In this document: piece by piece, positions 22,480 to 32,997 of the stretch
How positions within the stretch are numbered: position 1 is the stretch's first letter
How the letters are laid out: the number at the start of each line of letters is the position of its first letter
Assembly: GCF_000972845.2 (NCBI RefSeq)
Contig: NC_040016.1
Coordinates: 25,917,733 to 25,981,732, forward strand
Source of the DNA: Larimichthys crocea
Lineage: Eukaryota; Chordata; Actinopteri; Sciaenidae
Length of the DNA stretch: 64,000 nucleotides
Direction of reading: 5' to 3'
Notes under the pieces: model-generated
Seen by the model: the letters and a program-made list of their open reading frames with translations, nothing else
Told to the model about the DNA's origin: nothing
Databases searched by the model: none
Program-made: the position numbers and the translations under genes

Positions 22480-23280
22480 TGCAGCTTTTAACTGCATCCA
22501 TTTTCCTGTGTTTCAGCGATATTTTAAAGAGCAATCTTAACATTGATTCTTGCCTGATCTGTTGGAGAGAGTGAATGGCTTTTTATCGGACATCCTTTTT
22601 TCCTCCTCTGGATCCTCCCACGTCTGCGTCCTCTCCTCTATCTGATTTACTTATATAGGAACATGTGCGTCACATCATTAAGTTTGCAGACGACTCTGTA
22701 ATAGTGTCGCTGCTGACGAGTGACGACCCTGAACATGGTGCTATTTTAAATTATTTTACAGAGTGGTGTAAGTTCTCTGTTATTAACATTAATGTGGCTG
22801 AAACTAAAGGTGATGTCCTCTCTTCTAACATGATAGGTGGTCGAGCTGTGGACGTTGTGGAACAATACAAATACCTCGGTTATATAATCACCAATGATAA
22901 ACTGACCTTCGAGCCAAACGTTGCGTATGTTCTTTTAACGCAAAGTACGTCAACAAGAATGTTTTATTGAGTCTGTCCTTTGCTTTGTGAGCTGGTCCCT
23001 CACTTTTAAAAACAGAACATAAAGAAAGCACAGTCAGTCGACTCAGCTCAGCCCCTGAACAGCAGCATTATGTTGCCACCTAAATGTAAAACTAACAGAC
23101 ACAAACACTCCTTTGTTCCAGCTGCTATCGGCCTTGTTAATAATGTAATGTAAAGTGTAGGAATGTAATTATTGTATCTTCACTGGGTTTTGTTCAATCG
23201 TTCGTACTATCTGTTTTGTTTATGTCTTTGTCCTGCTGCTGCACAGCAAATAATAAAGATTCCTTGATTCACCGAGTGAA
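22480..23280 (+). mobile_element. LINE fragment with reverse transcriptase FADD motif (L2/CR1/Rex-like)
   Basis: This is a broken non-LTR reverse transcriptase. Upstream remains of the SGSPQGCVLSP-type motif are visible as SGSSHVCVLSS near 22609. The catalytic box reads FADD (22683-22694), followed by EQYKYLGYIITNDKLTFEP near 22860-22916, then a frameshifted C-terminus with LPPKCKTNRHKHSFVPAAIG near 23072-23131. The 3' end has the aataataaagattccttgat tail common in this LINE group. One open stretch (22665-22970) survives, but stops and frameshifts elsewhere mean it is dead. It lies antisense to grm7 in its inferred intron 1. Confidence 0.85.
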
Positions 23281-23805
23281 TCGTGTCGTGAAGTGAATGT
23301 ACACGTCGTTAATTAACTGAAAAAGTTTCATTTAAAGCTTTTTATGATATTTACCAATAAGCATGAATAAAAAAAATGTAATTTATAAAAACTAACAAAT
23401 AACTATGTCAAGATTTTAACAGCAGAACCAGAGGAGCTCTTGTCATCACTCTCTCTCTTCATCCTACGTCAATGCATCAATTTTTAGTCTCGTCAAGCTT
23501 TTGTTCGTCTATTTTAATGTTGCAGCTTGTTTTTTTATTTTTATGATGTGAACAGTGTGAAGCAGACTAAACTAAAAACACACTTCAAACATGAACTCAG
23601 TCAAACACACCTCTGTGTGGTGTCCACACTAAAACCATCAGACTGCTCCTGGTTCTGATCCATCAGGACTCAAACCGGTAAACACACCTGCTGCCTCTCC
23701 GGTCCACATGAGACGCTTCATACAAGGTCCTGCTAACACCAGCACGAGAACAGAGGCCCCACAACGACAGTACAACAAGAACACACACACACACGGTTAT
23801 TGTGG
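23281..23805. other. No gene recognised
   Basis: Intronic sequence without a recognisable feature; a short CA run occurs at about 23780-23793. Confidence 0.5.
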
Positions 23806-24213
23806 AGTACCTCCACCACACCTCCATCACACCACCACCTCCACCTCCACCACACCACCACACCATCACCTCCACCACACCAACACACCATCACCTCCAC
23901 CTCCACCACACCTCCACCACACCATCACACCACACCACCACACCATCACCTCCACCTCCACCACACCTCCACCACACCACCACACCTCCACCACACCATC
24001 ACCTCCACCTCCACCACACCTCCACCACACCACACCATCACCTCCACCACACCACACCATCACCACCACCACACCATCACCTCCACCACACCACCACACC
24101 ACCAACACCACCACCTCCACCACACCACCACACCATCACCTCCACCACACCATCACCTCCACCACCACCACACCATCACCTCCACCACACCATCACCATC
24201 ACCACCACCACGC
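23806..24213 (+). repeat. (CCA/CAC)n minisatellite, CACCACACCATCACCTCCAC type
   Basis: About 400 bp of CACCA, CCATCA and CCTCCA units. It gives overlapping His/Pro/Thr-rich ORFs in all plus frames, which are spurious. It lies about 400 bp from the grm7-adjacent array with the C-rich strand on the opposite strand (C-rich on plus here, G-rich on plus there), so the two arrays are inverted relative to each other, with AT-rich dispersed repeat between them. Confidence 0.95.
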
Positions 24214-24609
24214 CTGCTGTGCCAACCTGACCCACACTGTAAAAAAGAAACTGTGACATCATCTCTGCTCTGTTTGTTAGCTGCTGTTGTCTCATTTCAT
24301 CTACATCATTGTACAACATAACTTTAAGAGAATGTATACAGAAGTCATATTGGACTTATATAGTGAATCACTGTAATATTTATGTCATACAGATTTTTAC
24401 TGTCATGTTTTGTCATTGTTTCATTGTAGAATCTACAAACATTATGAAATATGGAATAAAACCTTACATGTGAAAATCAACAGTATTAACTTCCTTTACC
24501 GTAATATTAGAAAATGACACCAAAATTATTATGGCTGAAAACACACAGCTGACAGTTTACCATGAAAACAACAGCAGTGCACGGGGATATATGGACGGAT
24601 GGAGTGTGC
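24214..24609. repeat. AT-rich TTTACAGTA-type dispersed repeat
   Basis: Sequence such as ctgtaaaaaagaaactg, ttaccgtaatattagaaaa and acagtttaccatgaaaaca. A nearly identical phrase (ttaccgtaatattagaaaa) occurs near 2868, and related sequence is at 4255-4550 and 17765-18085. This looks like a degenerate non-autonomous element common in fish; I cannot assign a family. Confidence 0.45.
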
Positions 24610-25480
24610 TGTGGTGTTGGTGGTGGTGGTGTGGGTGGTGTGGGTGGTGCTGGTGGTATTGGTGGTGTTGGTGGTGTTGGTGGTGCTGGTGGTGTTGGTG
24701 GTGTTGGTGCTGGTGGTGTTGGTGGTGTGGGTGGTGTTGGTGGTGCTGGTGGTGTTGGTGGTGTGTTGGTGGTGTTGGTGGTGTGGGTGGTGTTGGTGGT
24801 GTTGGTGGTATTGGTGGTGTTGGTGGTGTTGGTGGTGCTGGTGTTGGTGGTGGTGTTGGTGGTGGTGTTGGTGGTGTGGGTGGTGCTGGTGTTGGTGGTG
24901 TTGGTGGTGCTGGTGGTGTTGGTGTGGGTGTTGTTGGTGGTGTTGGTGGTGGTGGTGTGGGTGGTGTTGGTGGTGTTGGTGTGGGTGGTGTTGGTGGTGG
25001 TGTTGTTGGTGGTGTTGATGTGGGTGGTGTTGGTGGTGCTGGTGTTGGTGGTGTTGGTGGTGCTGGTGGTGTTGGTGGTGGTGTGGGTGTTGTTGGTGGT
25101 GGTGGTGTGGGTGGTGTTGGTGGTGTTGGTGGTGTTGGTGTGGGTGGTGTTGGTGGTGTTGGTGGTGGTATTGTTGGTGGTGTTGATGTGGGTGGTGTTG
25201 GTGGTGTTGGTGTGGGTGGTGTTGGTGGTGTTGGGGGGGGTGGGGGGGGTGGTGGTGTGGGTGGTGTGGGTGGTGCTGGTGGTGTTGGTGGTGTGGGTGG
25301 TGTTGGTGGTGGTGTGGGTGGTGCTGGTGGTATTGGTGGTGCTGGTGGTGCTGGTGGTGCTGGTGGTGTGGGTGGTGTGGGTGGTGTTGGTGGTGGTATT
25401 GGTGGTGTTGGTGGTGCTGGTGGTGTTGGTGGTGTGGGTGGTGCTGGTGCTGGTGGTGTGGGTGGTGCTGGTGGTGCTGG
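24610..25480 (-). repeat. (CCA)n-type minisatellite directly downstream of grm7 exon 1
   Basis: About 870 bp of GGT/GTT/GCT/GGG triplets on the plus strand, read as ACC/AAC/AGC/CCC on the grm7 sense strand. The array starts about 14 bp inside the intron from the exon 1 donor. Being built of triplets, it keeps several frames open and creates long low-complexity Thr/His/Asn ORFs on the minus strand and Val/Gly/Trp ORFs on the plus strand; these are artefacts. A short G-only interruption occurs near 25228-25250. Confidence 0.95.
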
Positions 25481-25483
25481 TAG

Positions 25484-25499
25484 ACCGTCCTACCTGGAA
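25484..25499 (-). other. Splice donor of grm7 exon 1
   Basis: On the minus strand the exon ends TTCCAG and the intron begins GTAGGACGG. CAG|GTAGG is an acceptable vertebrate donor. Human GRM7 exon 1 ends at the same residues (LFQ before IPQIS), which is known family structure. Translation past this point enters a Thr/His/Asn-rich repeat, as expected for intron sequence. Confidence 0.9.
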
Positions 25500-26012
25500 C
25501 AGTCGCAGGATGTTGGCCACCATGATGGACACGGAGCTGGCCGAAGCTCCGATCACTCCGACAACTTTCTCCGGCTTGACGAACAGCGGCGGCTCCCCGT
25601 TGGTGCACCTCACGTCGGACGTGTCCTTCTGGATGAGCGCCTGGACGAAAGTCAGTGACTGCTCCAGCGCGTACGTGTCCCGGGAGCAGGTGTCCAAGAT
25701 TCGGGCGCCCAGAGTGACGTTGGGCAGCAGCTCCTCGTCCCCGTTGATCTGATCCAGGGCGTACATCATCGCCTCCAGCCGGTGGATGCCGTTCTCCTTC
25801 TTGATGTCCCCGCACGGCATCCCGGGGACCCCCCTGGCGTGCACGGGGAAAAGCCCCCCCAGCGTCACGTCGCCTTCCACCCGGATCGAGTGCGGCGCGT
25901 AAACCTCCTGAGAGCCCGCGAGGTCCAGGAAGGCGTGAAGCATCCACAACACCCGGAACGTGAAACCCGCCTTCAGTTGCGGGAGATGCTCGGAGTGCGT
26001 GTGCGTGGCCAT
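25494..26012 (-). CDS. grm7: grm7 first coding exon (metabotropic glutamate receptor 7, N-terminal part)
   Basis: This exon encodes 173 residues of a group III metabotropic glutamate receptor, a presynaptic class C GPCR that senses glutamate and couples to Gi/o. Seen: a hydrophobic signal segment (about residues 17-34), then the start of the Venus-flytrap ligand domain. Diagnostic stretches are [37 protein letters not shown] and [13 protein letters not shown]; the last, with [14 protein letters not shown], fits mGluR7 better than mGluR4, 6 or 8 as I recall them. N74, R78 and S159 sit where group III receptors bind glutamate; C67 and C109 match a conserved disulfide pair; NVT at 98-100 is a glycosylation sequon. 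The ATG has A at -3 and G at +4, and an in-frame TGA lies 12 codons upstream (26046-26048), which fixes the start. The exon ends ILRLFQ followed by a GT donor at 25493-25492, the usual exon 1 boundary. Later exons are not in the window. Confidence 0.95.
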
Positions 26013-26740
26013 GGTTGTGATCCGCGTCCCTCCACCACGCAGAGTTCAATCACAGCACACCGCAATGAAAAAAAAACACGCCGAACCGCCGCGGAGGTGC
26101 GGGGCACTTTATTTAGGACACTTCACCGAACCCCACAGTTCATTCCCGTCCAAAGATCCAAACGAGAGCTGATTAGAACCCGCACACCGACACAGAAACC
26201 CGCCTCAGACCCGCATTCAGCAGCGCGGTGTCCGTGTGAGGAGCCGCCGCCGCTGCGTGCAGCCACGCGCGCTTGTTGCTCTCCGAGCATCCATCCCCGC
26301 AAACACGCACACACACACACACACGCGCGCACACACACCGAAAACCAGCTCCGTTAACTCCTGTCCAGGTAATCCGTGTTCCGATGCGTGAAGAACCGAA
26401 CCCAGGTTCGGCTCCGGAGTCATCGATCAGCTCACACCTGCGGATCAGGCGGGAATAGTTTCCAAGGTGTGAGGACGAACTCCGCGAACACGCTCTTCAT
26501 CCCCCCGCTCCGGGCTCCGGTTCTGGTCCGGGTCCGGGTCCACTCCACGGCGCCTGGGCTGAAGAAGAACCAGAGCAGTGTGGTTCTGTGTTCGGAGTGT
26601 CCGGACAGCAGGAGGAGACCCCCTCCTCTCTCTGTCACACGCACAGTCACGCAACCACACGCGCACACTCCACCCACGCGCGTTCCTGTGACCATCAGTG
26701 AGGTTCTCACAGTGAGCACGAGCACTGAGAGTGAATGAAA
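26013..26740 (-). promoter_or_regulatory. grm7: GC- and CpG-rich 5' flank of grm7 (5' UTR and probable promoter)
   Basis: The region just upstream of the grm7 ATG is rich in CpG, continuing the GC-rich exon, whereas the DNA either side is AT-rich or repetitive. It contains a CA/CGCA dinucleotide run at about 26301-26340. I could not identify a TATA box or a transcription start. Calling it a CpG-island promoter is inference from position and composition. Several overlapping short ORFs here on both strands look like by-products of high GC content. Confidence 0.55.
26301..26340 (+). repeat. (CA)n/(CG)n microsatellite in grm7 5' flank
   Basis: Alternating CA repeats with a central CGCGCG step, about 40 bp, lie roughly 290 bp upstream of the grm7 start codon. 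Alternating purine-pyrimidine sequence of this kind can adopt Z-DNA (general knowledge). Confidence 0.85.
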
Positions 26741-26867
26741 CACGTCACCAAGAACTCTAGAACCGGGTTCTGATCCGGTTCTGACTGCAGCTCATGAACA
26801 CAACACAAGCATTTTATTTTGAAATATCATGTTGATGCCTCAGCTCTGTGATTTACAGAGTTTATGA

Positions 26868-27625
26868 TGGACAGTGAAGTAAACTGCTGACAGCTGTAGC
26901 TGCTGTTAGCTCATGTTAGCTCAGTCTGTTAGCTGCTGTTAGCTCATGTTAGCTCAGTCTGTTAGCTGCTGTTAGCTCATGTTAGCTCAGTCTGTTAGCT
27001 GCTGTTAGCTCATGTTAGCTCAGTCTGTTAGCTGCTGTTAGCTCATGTTAGCTCAGTCTGTTAGCTGCTGTTAGCTCATGTTAGCTCAGTCTGTTAGCTG
27101 CTGTTAGCTCATGTTAGCTCAGTCTGTTAGCTGCTGTTAGCTCATGTTAGCTCAGTCTGTTAGCTGCTGTTAGCTCATGTTAGCTCAGTCTGTTAGCTGC
27201 TGTTAGCTCATGTTAGCTCAGTCTGTTAGCTGCTGTTAGCTCATGTTAGCTCAGTCTGTTAGCTGCTGTTAGCTCATGTTAGCTCAGTCTGTTAGCTGCT
27301 GTTAGCTCAGTCTGTTAGCTGCTGTTAGCTCAGTCTGTTAGCTGCTGTTAGCTCAGTCTGTTAGCTGTTGTTAGCTCAGTCTGTTAGCTGCTGTTAGCTC
27401 AGTCTGTTAGCTGCTGTTAGCGCAGTCTGTTAGCTGCTGTTAGCTCAGTTTGTTAGCTCAGTTTGTTAGCTGCTGTTAGCTGCTGTTAGCTCAGTTTTTT
27501 AGCTGCTGTTAGCTGCTGTTAGCTCAGTTTGATAGCTGCTGTTAGCTCAGTTTTTTAGCTGCTGTTAGCTCAGTTTCTTAGCTGCTGTTAGCTGCTGTTA
27601 GCTCAGTTTGATAGCTGCTGTTAGC
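26868..27625 (+). repeat. 33-bp VNTR (gttagctgctgttagctcat + gttagctcagtct)
   Basis: About 13 near-perfect 33-bp units from 26905 to about 27310, followed by shorter 20-23 bp derivatives lacking the ctcatgttag part. The flank on the left (ttacagagtttatgatggac, agtgaagtaaactgctgac) is shared with 58420-58465 and, inverted, with 9238-9285. Confidence 0.96.
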
Positions 27626-27850
27626 TCAGTTTGTGTGGAGATGGTAGAGTGACGGGTGGAGCAGCCCCCTGGCAGCAGTGACGGTGTTGGTGCCGTGTCT
27701 CCAGTGAACAGTCCAACACTGCTGCTGTGAGCTCAGAGCACCAGGCGTGTGTCAGAGGAGGTTCACAGGCCCAGCAGTCTCTATGGACATAATGGCAGAG
27801 TAGAAGAGAGAGAAGAGGACGCTGACGTGAAATCGCGAATCTTGACTGAT
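27626..27850 (+). mobile_element. Degenerate start of dispersed element X
   Basis: 27752-27825 (gaggaggttcacaggcccag, ctctatggacataatggcag, gagaagaggacgctgacg) matches 58720-58800 and, inverted, 60270-60360. The expected ORF start ATGGCAGAGGAG reads ataatggcagagtag here, so the reading frame has an early stop. Confidence 0.6.
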
Positions 27851-28204
27851 TTCACAGCAGACATCAGTCGTCATAGTGACAGAGGAGGACGTGTGGAAGT
27901 GATGGACGTCCTTGTGATCACAGCTCAAAGCGTTTGTCATCAGTTCATGTGTTCGAGTTTGTTCAGTCGACACGTCGTCATCCTTTTTCTGTCTGAGGAC
28001 AGACAGACTCTGTGGACGTAAACGTCCCCTCAGGTCTTTTCTCATTGTTTTGGCTCCATGAATAAAATCTGACTTGACATCCCTCCAGAATTGGAATGCA
28101 GCCACGGTCTACATCACTTTTAGCTCCTGGAGTCAAAATCCGGTCCAGGTCCAATTCTGATCCACTGATTAGATTAATGACAGAGTCTCATTAAAAAGAC
28201 ATTA
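27851..28204. other. No gene recognised
   Basis: Short overlapping ORFs on both strands with no recognisable domain. Confidence 0.45.
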
Positions 28205-28332
28205 AGACTGTCTAAAACCTGGACGTAGTCTCCGTGACGTCCCCGCAGACTGTCTAAAACCTGGACGTAGTCTCCGTAACGTCCCCGCAGACTCTCTAAA
28301 ACCTGGATGTAGTCTCCTGGATGTAGTCTCCC
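28205..28332 (-). repeat. 42-bp minisatellite, array 3 (short)
   Basis: Three to four units in minus orientation (ccccgcagactgtctaaaac on plus). Confidence 0.93.
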
Positions 28333-29084
28333 CCCGTTACACCTGCTGCCCCAGGATTCAGGAGTCGAGGACCGGCGCAGCGTGTCCTGACCCTGAAAAC
28401 TCGACACCAGGGAACCCTTTTCTGAAAGAGTTTGTCCACATCAGCGAGTCCGAGCGAGGCCTTTCACGATCCATCGCTTCACGTTGTCTCTCTGCTTCTG
28501 TCACTTTCCGCTGGATGCTTACATCACGGAGAGCGACCTTCAGAGGAAACGAAAGACGAGTCTCGGAAACGTTCCAAAAACATTCATCCACTTATTTTTT
28601 TTAGGTTAGGCACTCAAGGACACTCGCCGAGCCAAAACACATTTGATGAATGATTCATGTTTATTTCTGTCAAAGACAAACCGTCTGTTTGATTCCATAA
28701 GAAAACGTGTTAACACATTACAGAGCGATTGAATTGTGGGATTGGATTCGGCTCAGACAGCGATCAGACTGAATATAATGAACCTGAACAATCACTGCTG
28801 CCAGACGCTCACGGCTTCACGGAGAGGAGCTGCCCCGGTAATTACAGGAGCCGTTAGAGAAATGACAGCTCGTACATTTGATACCAACAACTGCCGAGTC
28901 CGTCAGATTCACACGTCAGAGCGTCCTTCAGGGATTCGACTACCTGCACCACTGCTGCACCGGTCACCCTGCCAAGCCGGTCCAGATGTTTGCCCATGGA
29001 GGCACCAGATTCTGCTTCCTGTAATGTGATGTGAAATATAATGAGGCAGGTGTGAAGTGGTTTACAGGTGTGACCGGGGCAGAG
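28333..29084. other. No gene recognised
   Basis: An ORF at 28736-29029 overlaps AT-rich, homeobox-site-like sequence (ggtaattacaggagccgtta) and has no recognisable domain. It could be conserved non-coding DNA, but I cannot test that here. Confidence 0.4.
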
Positions 29085-29330
29085 ACAGTTAGCAGTTCAC
29101 TACTTACCAACGTCAACATCATAAAGTCTGTAAATCACCTCGGTAACGTAACATAATGCCCTGTTGGTCTCTGAGGCTGTGCTCCAACCTAGACCGGTCC
29201 AGCTGCTGGGCCCGGTTCTGTTGCCTGCTAACAGCAGATTCAGTTAGCAGCAGCTAATTAGCGGTTCCACTGAACCCGACTTCCGAACCAGCAGTGAGCA
29301 CAGCAGCCCACAGGTGACACAGGACGGAAA
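29085..29330 (+). repeat. Dispersed repeat Y, copy in block 1
   Basis: Contains ggtctctgaggctgtgctcc, aacagcagattcagttagca and gaaccagcagtgagcacagc. The same phrases recur at 34810-35010, 42030-42170, 43080-43320, 48770-48980 and 53560-53840, so this is a dispersed family rather than unique DNA. Confidence 0.55.
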
Positions 29331-30112
29331 AACAAGTCTGACTTTGTGGATCAATAAACGTGTTGATGAAGCTTTAAAACATGCGAGCCACGCTGGACGA
29401 GGTGAATCAGGCCTGAGATACTCCGTGCTGCTCGTTATATATTGACTCCTAACGATCGTTTTCAGGTGAGTGGACCTGACACTGAGAGGCAGGGGGTGGA
29501 GCTTCAGCTGAGATGGTAGATGGAGTTAGAGTGCAGTCGGTTTAGTTACATTCAGGTGATGAACTCCCTCTGGACACTCAGAGTAACCTTTGTTCAGGTA
29601 CAAAGGTCAGGTGTAAAGTTCAACCCTCTTTGATGGTCTCACACAAACACACAGTGCTCTGTCTAACATTTGGAGTAACTGATGCTTTCATTACGTAACC
29701 TTCTGAATCTCCTTGTTTTCATGCTTAATTCATGAAGCCCTCTTCTCTGCAGCACGACTTCAGGGATGGATGAACCAATTTTAGCTTCTTTGCGTTGGCA
29801 TCTTTCGGGCTGCTGGAATTGATTTGAAGACGTTAGACACGCATAAATCAAAGAATGGATTACACCCTGTCTATATCACTAAACTCTGATGTCCCTGCTG
29901 ACCCACAATCCCCTGCAGTCCTGCCATGAACAGCATTAATATTGCAGAGTTCATTTCTGTGACGCTGCCTAAAAAGATTCAGAGGACGCACCGCATGCAT
30001 AAATTTAGACTTCAGAAATGTTGAACTGAACTTTGGACGCGAAACAAGAAGAGTGACAAAGAAAAGACAAAGACGACTGTCTACAGACGGAGCAAAAAGA
30101 TCCATGCACAGT

Positions 30113-30452
30113 CCACTAGGACGTCTCAGAGACTATGTCCGGGTTTTAGACAGTCTGCGGGGACGTCTCAGAGACTGTGTCCGGGTTGTAGACAGTCTGC
30201 GGGGATGTCACAGAGACTACGTCCAGGTTTTAGACAGTCTGCGGGGATGTCACAGAGACTATGTCCAGGTTTTAGACAGTCTGCGGGGACGTCTCAGAGA
30301 CTGCGTCCAGGTTGTAGACAGTCTGCGGGGACGTCTCAGAGACTGTGTCCAGGTTGTAGACAGTCTGCGGGGACGTCACAGTGACTACGTCCAGGTTGTA
30401 GACAGTCTGCGGGGACGTCTCAGAGACTGTGTCCAGGCTGTAGACAGTAGGC
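30113..30452 (+). repeat. 42-bp minisatellite, array 4 (block 1)
   Basis: Eight units in plus orientation, with a sub-variant reading gactgtgtccaggttgtaga. Counterpart in block 2: 44117-44482. Confidence 0.95.
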
Positions 30453-31010
30453 TCCATCAGCAGACTTCAGTAAATCAAACGTATATTATTTCTTATATAT
30501 TTCATCTCCAGCGTTAACGAGCCGTGGCCGTGCAGACGATGTTGGCTGATGAAGACGTGCAGAGGAAACATTAATGAAGCTGTCACAGATACCTGAGTCC
30601 TGTACTGAGAATACTTGTGTACTTTGACTGCATGAAGCTGGTGATGCTTGTGTACTCTGAGTACTGCATGTCATGTTTAAGAAGAGACTGGACTGTAGGG
30701 GCGTTTAGTTCAGGACGATCAGAGAAGGAGTCACCGGTCCAGCTGCTCCTCCTGCCATCTGATTACAACCACGGCCTGCCAGGAGCGCCGCAGACGCGTG
30801 CTGGTGATTAATTATGGTTATTTTTAATTTTACACTTGGAAATGTCAGCCAGCTGATCAGGTAACAGGTACCTAATCACACCGTGAGGACTGAAGTTATG
30901 TCTTCAATTAGTGAAGAAGCCAGCGGCTCCTGAAGCTTCAGTGACCTTTCATTGATAAAGAAAGAAGCTGTGATTGAATGCTGAGTATGAGCACGCTGAA
31001 CACAGACCAC
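30453..31010. other. Core between inverted 42-bp arrays
   Basis: Single-copy-looking 558 bp with no recognisable gene. The same core with a few indels lies at 44483-45043 in block 2. Confidence 0.5.
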
Positions 31011-31452
31011 AGACTGTCTAAAACCTGGACCTAGTCTCTGTGATGTCCCCGCAGACTGTCTAAAACCTGGACCTAGTCTCAATGACGTCCCCGCAGACTG
31101 TCTAAAACCTGGACGTAGTCTCCGTGACGTCCCCGCAGACTGTCTAAAACCTGGACGTAGTCTCAGTCGCTGTGGACGTCCCCCGCAGACTGTCTAAAAC
31201 CTGGACGTAGTCTCCGTGACGTCCCCGCAGACTGTCTAAAACCTGGACGTAGTCTCCGTGACGTCCCCGCAGACTGTATAAAACCTGGACGTAGTCTCTG
31301 TGACGTCCCCCGCAGACTGTCTAAAACCTGGACGTAGTCTCCGTGACGTCCCCGCAGACTGTCTAAAACCTGGACGTAGTCTCTTGTGACGTCACAGACT
31401 GTCTAAAACCTGGACGTAGTCTTCGTGCACGTCCCGCCAGACTGTCTAAAAC
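31011..31452 (-). repeat. 42-bp minisatellite, array 5 (block 1)
   Basis: About ten units in minus orientation. Together with the plus-oriented array at 30113-30452 it flanks a 558-bp core in inverted orientation. Counterpart in block 2: 45044-45552. Confidence 0.95.
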
Positions 31453-31954
31453 CTGTGTGTTTGTGTGCGACAATAAAAGAGTTCTTATCTTACACTGACC
31501 TTTGTCCTGAACGCAACCGGAGACGTCCCTTAAACAGGATGACTCGGCTGATTGAAACTGAATGAAAACTCTTTTACAAACAGAGACACTTTATATTCAT
31601 CAGATAAAAACTGTTGATGTTTTTGAATCATTGAAAACATATTTACATGTGGGAAACATTTCATAGATGTAAGTAAATGAATTTGAATGTGTGCAAACTT
31701 AAAATCTGAACAATGATTCAAACATTTTTATGATTTGGACTTGGATCAGCTTTTTTCCCTTTTAAGACATAAACAGATGAATATAATGATCCTCTTGATC
31801 TCTAACTGCTCTGTTCCACTGTCACACACACCTTCAGTGGTAACACCTTTATTAGAAGTTCCTCTCATCATTAGTGTCAATGAATGAAAACCTCTTGTCA
31901 GTCAAAGTGTGTGTGAAGGTGTGTATGTGTGTGGTAGTATCAGTTTTTTCCTCT
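31453..31954. other. 3' flank of the TRIM-like gene
   Basis: No coding feature. On the minus strand, downstream of the truncated TRIM frame, an aataaaggtgttaccactga phrase (about 31830-31855) could serve as a polyadenylation signal for that gene. Confidence 0.4.
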
Positions 31955-32997
31955 GTCTATCACCAGCTGTGAGTCCCTGAGTTAAATCCTCCAGTACAGA
32001 ACAGAGCAGGAACCTCAAACCTCTCTGGATTGTCAGGAAGCTTCTTGTCTCTCCCTCGTCTCACACTGGTCAGATCTTCAGACAGGATCAGGTTTGATGA
32101 GTAGGTGTTTGGATCCAGAACCACAGGAGTGTAGGAGACCAGTCCTTCAGTTGTTTCCAGATGTTGACGGTCAGGTTGCCCAGGTGTTTGGGCCTCGTCT
32201 ATCAGAGCTCCTGAGGGCAGCTGTGGATCACCAGCAGGGGCGCTGCTGATCTTGCACTGCAGCCTTGTAGTTGTGCAGGAATGAGACGTCTTCAGCTCCA
32301 GCTCGTCCTCTGTGGCTCTGACGGTGTCTGAAAGAGCTGCTATCTCCTGCTCAGAGCCTCCACTTCTCTCCATCACTGACTCTTCTGCTCCTCTCCTCCC
32401 TCAGTGCAGCCATCCTGGCCTCCTCTTCCTCTTCTAGAAACTGGTGAAGCTTCTTAAACTGACCTAATCTGCCTCTCGTGCGTCCGGGCCTGGACCTTCA
32501 TGTGTTTCTGCTGTTTGATCAAACTTCACTTTAACTTCTTCAGAAACCTTTAACTTCTTCAAAAACCTTTAACTTCTCCTTTAAGGGCTCCAGAGTTTCC
32601 TGAAGGTTCTCTTGTGTTGTCGTGCAGCTTCATCGATGGGTCTGAACTGTGGTCGCTGTGTTGTTCTGAATCTCTGCAGACGACACACACCGGCTGTTTG
32701 ATGGTCCAGACAGAAGAGTTTGAGTCTCTCAGAGTGCAGACTGCAGAGAAGCCTCTGAAGATCTCTGATCTCTCTCCAACAAGAAGGCCTCACAGAGGTT
32801 CTTCAGCACCAGGTTACAAGGTGGTTGACCCTTTGAAGATCTTCTCCTACAAACTGGACACTCTCGTGTTGGTTTCTCTGTCCACCAGCTCTTCAGACAG
32901 TCTTTACAGAAGCTGTGGCTACATGACAGAACAACAGGATCTCTAAAGACCTCCTGACAGACCGGACGCAGAGATCCTCCTCTGATCTGGAAGCCAT
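31955..32997 (-). pseudogene. TRIM-family gene (RING/B-box/coiled coil, truncated PRY-SPRY), copy 1
   Basis: TRIM proteins of this fish group (zinc-binding protein A33/TRIM35-like) are RING E3 ubiquitin ligases, many in innate immunity. The minus-strand ATG is at 32995-32997 ([10 protein letters not shown]). A RING of C3HC4 type follows ([25 protein letters not shown]), then a B-box (LKLFCLDHQ), a coiled-coil part ([17 protein letters not shown]) and the PRY start ([18 protein letters not shown]), ending at GFNSGTHSW and a stop. A base is missing just after DLC, so the frame breaks inside the RING, and at least two more indels lie in the B-box. Most of the SPRY domain is absent in both copies, so that truncation looks real, whereas the indels differ between copies and may be consensus errors. 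Called a pseudogene with that caveat. Confidence 0.75.

Noticed and set aside
24507..26012. 501-codon minus ORF starting in grm7 exon 1 and continuing as poly-Thr/His/Asn/Pro
   Set aside because: The reading frame crosses a proper splice donor at 25493; everything after LFQ is intronic triplet repeat.
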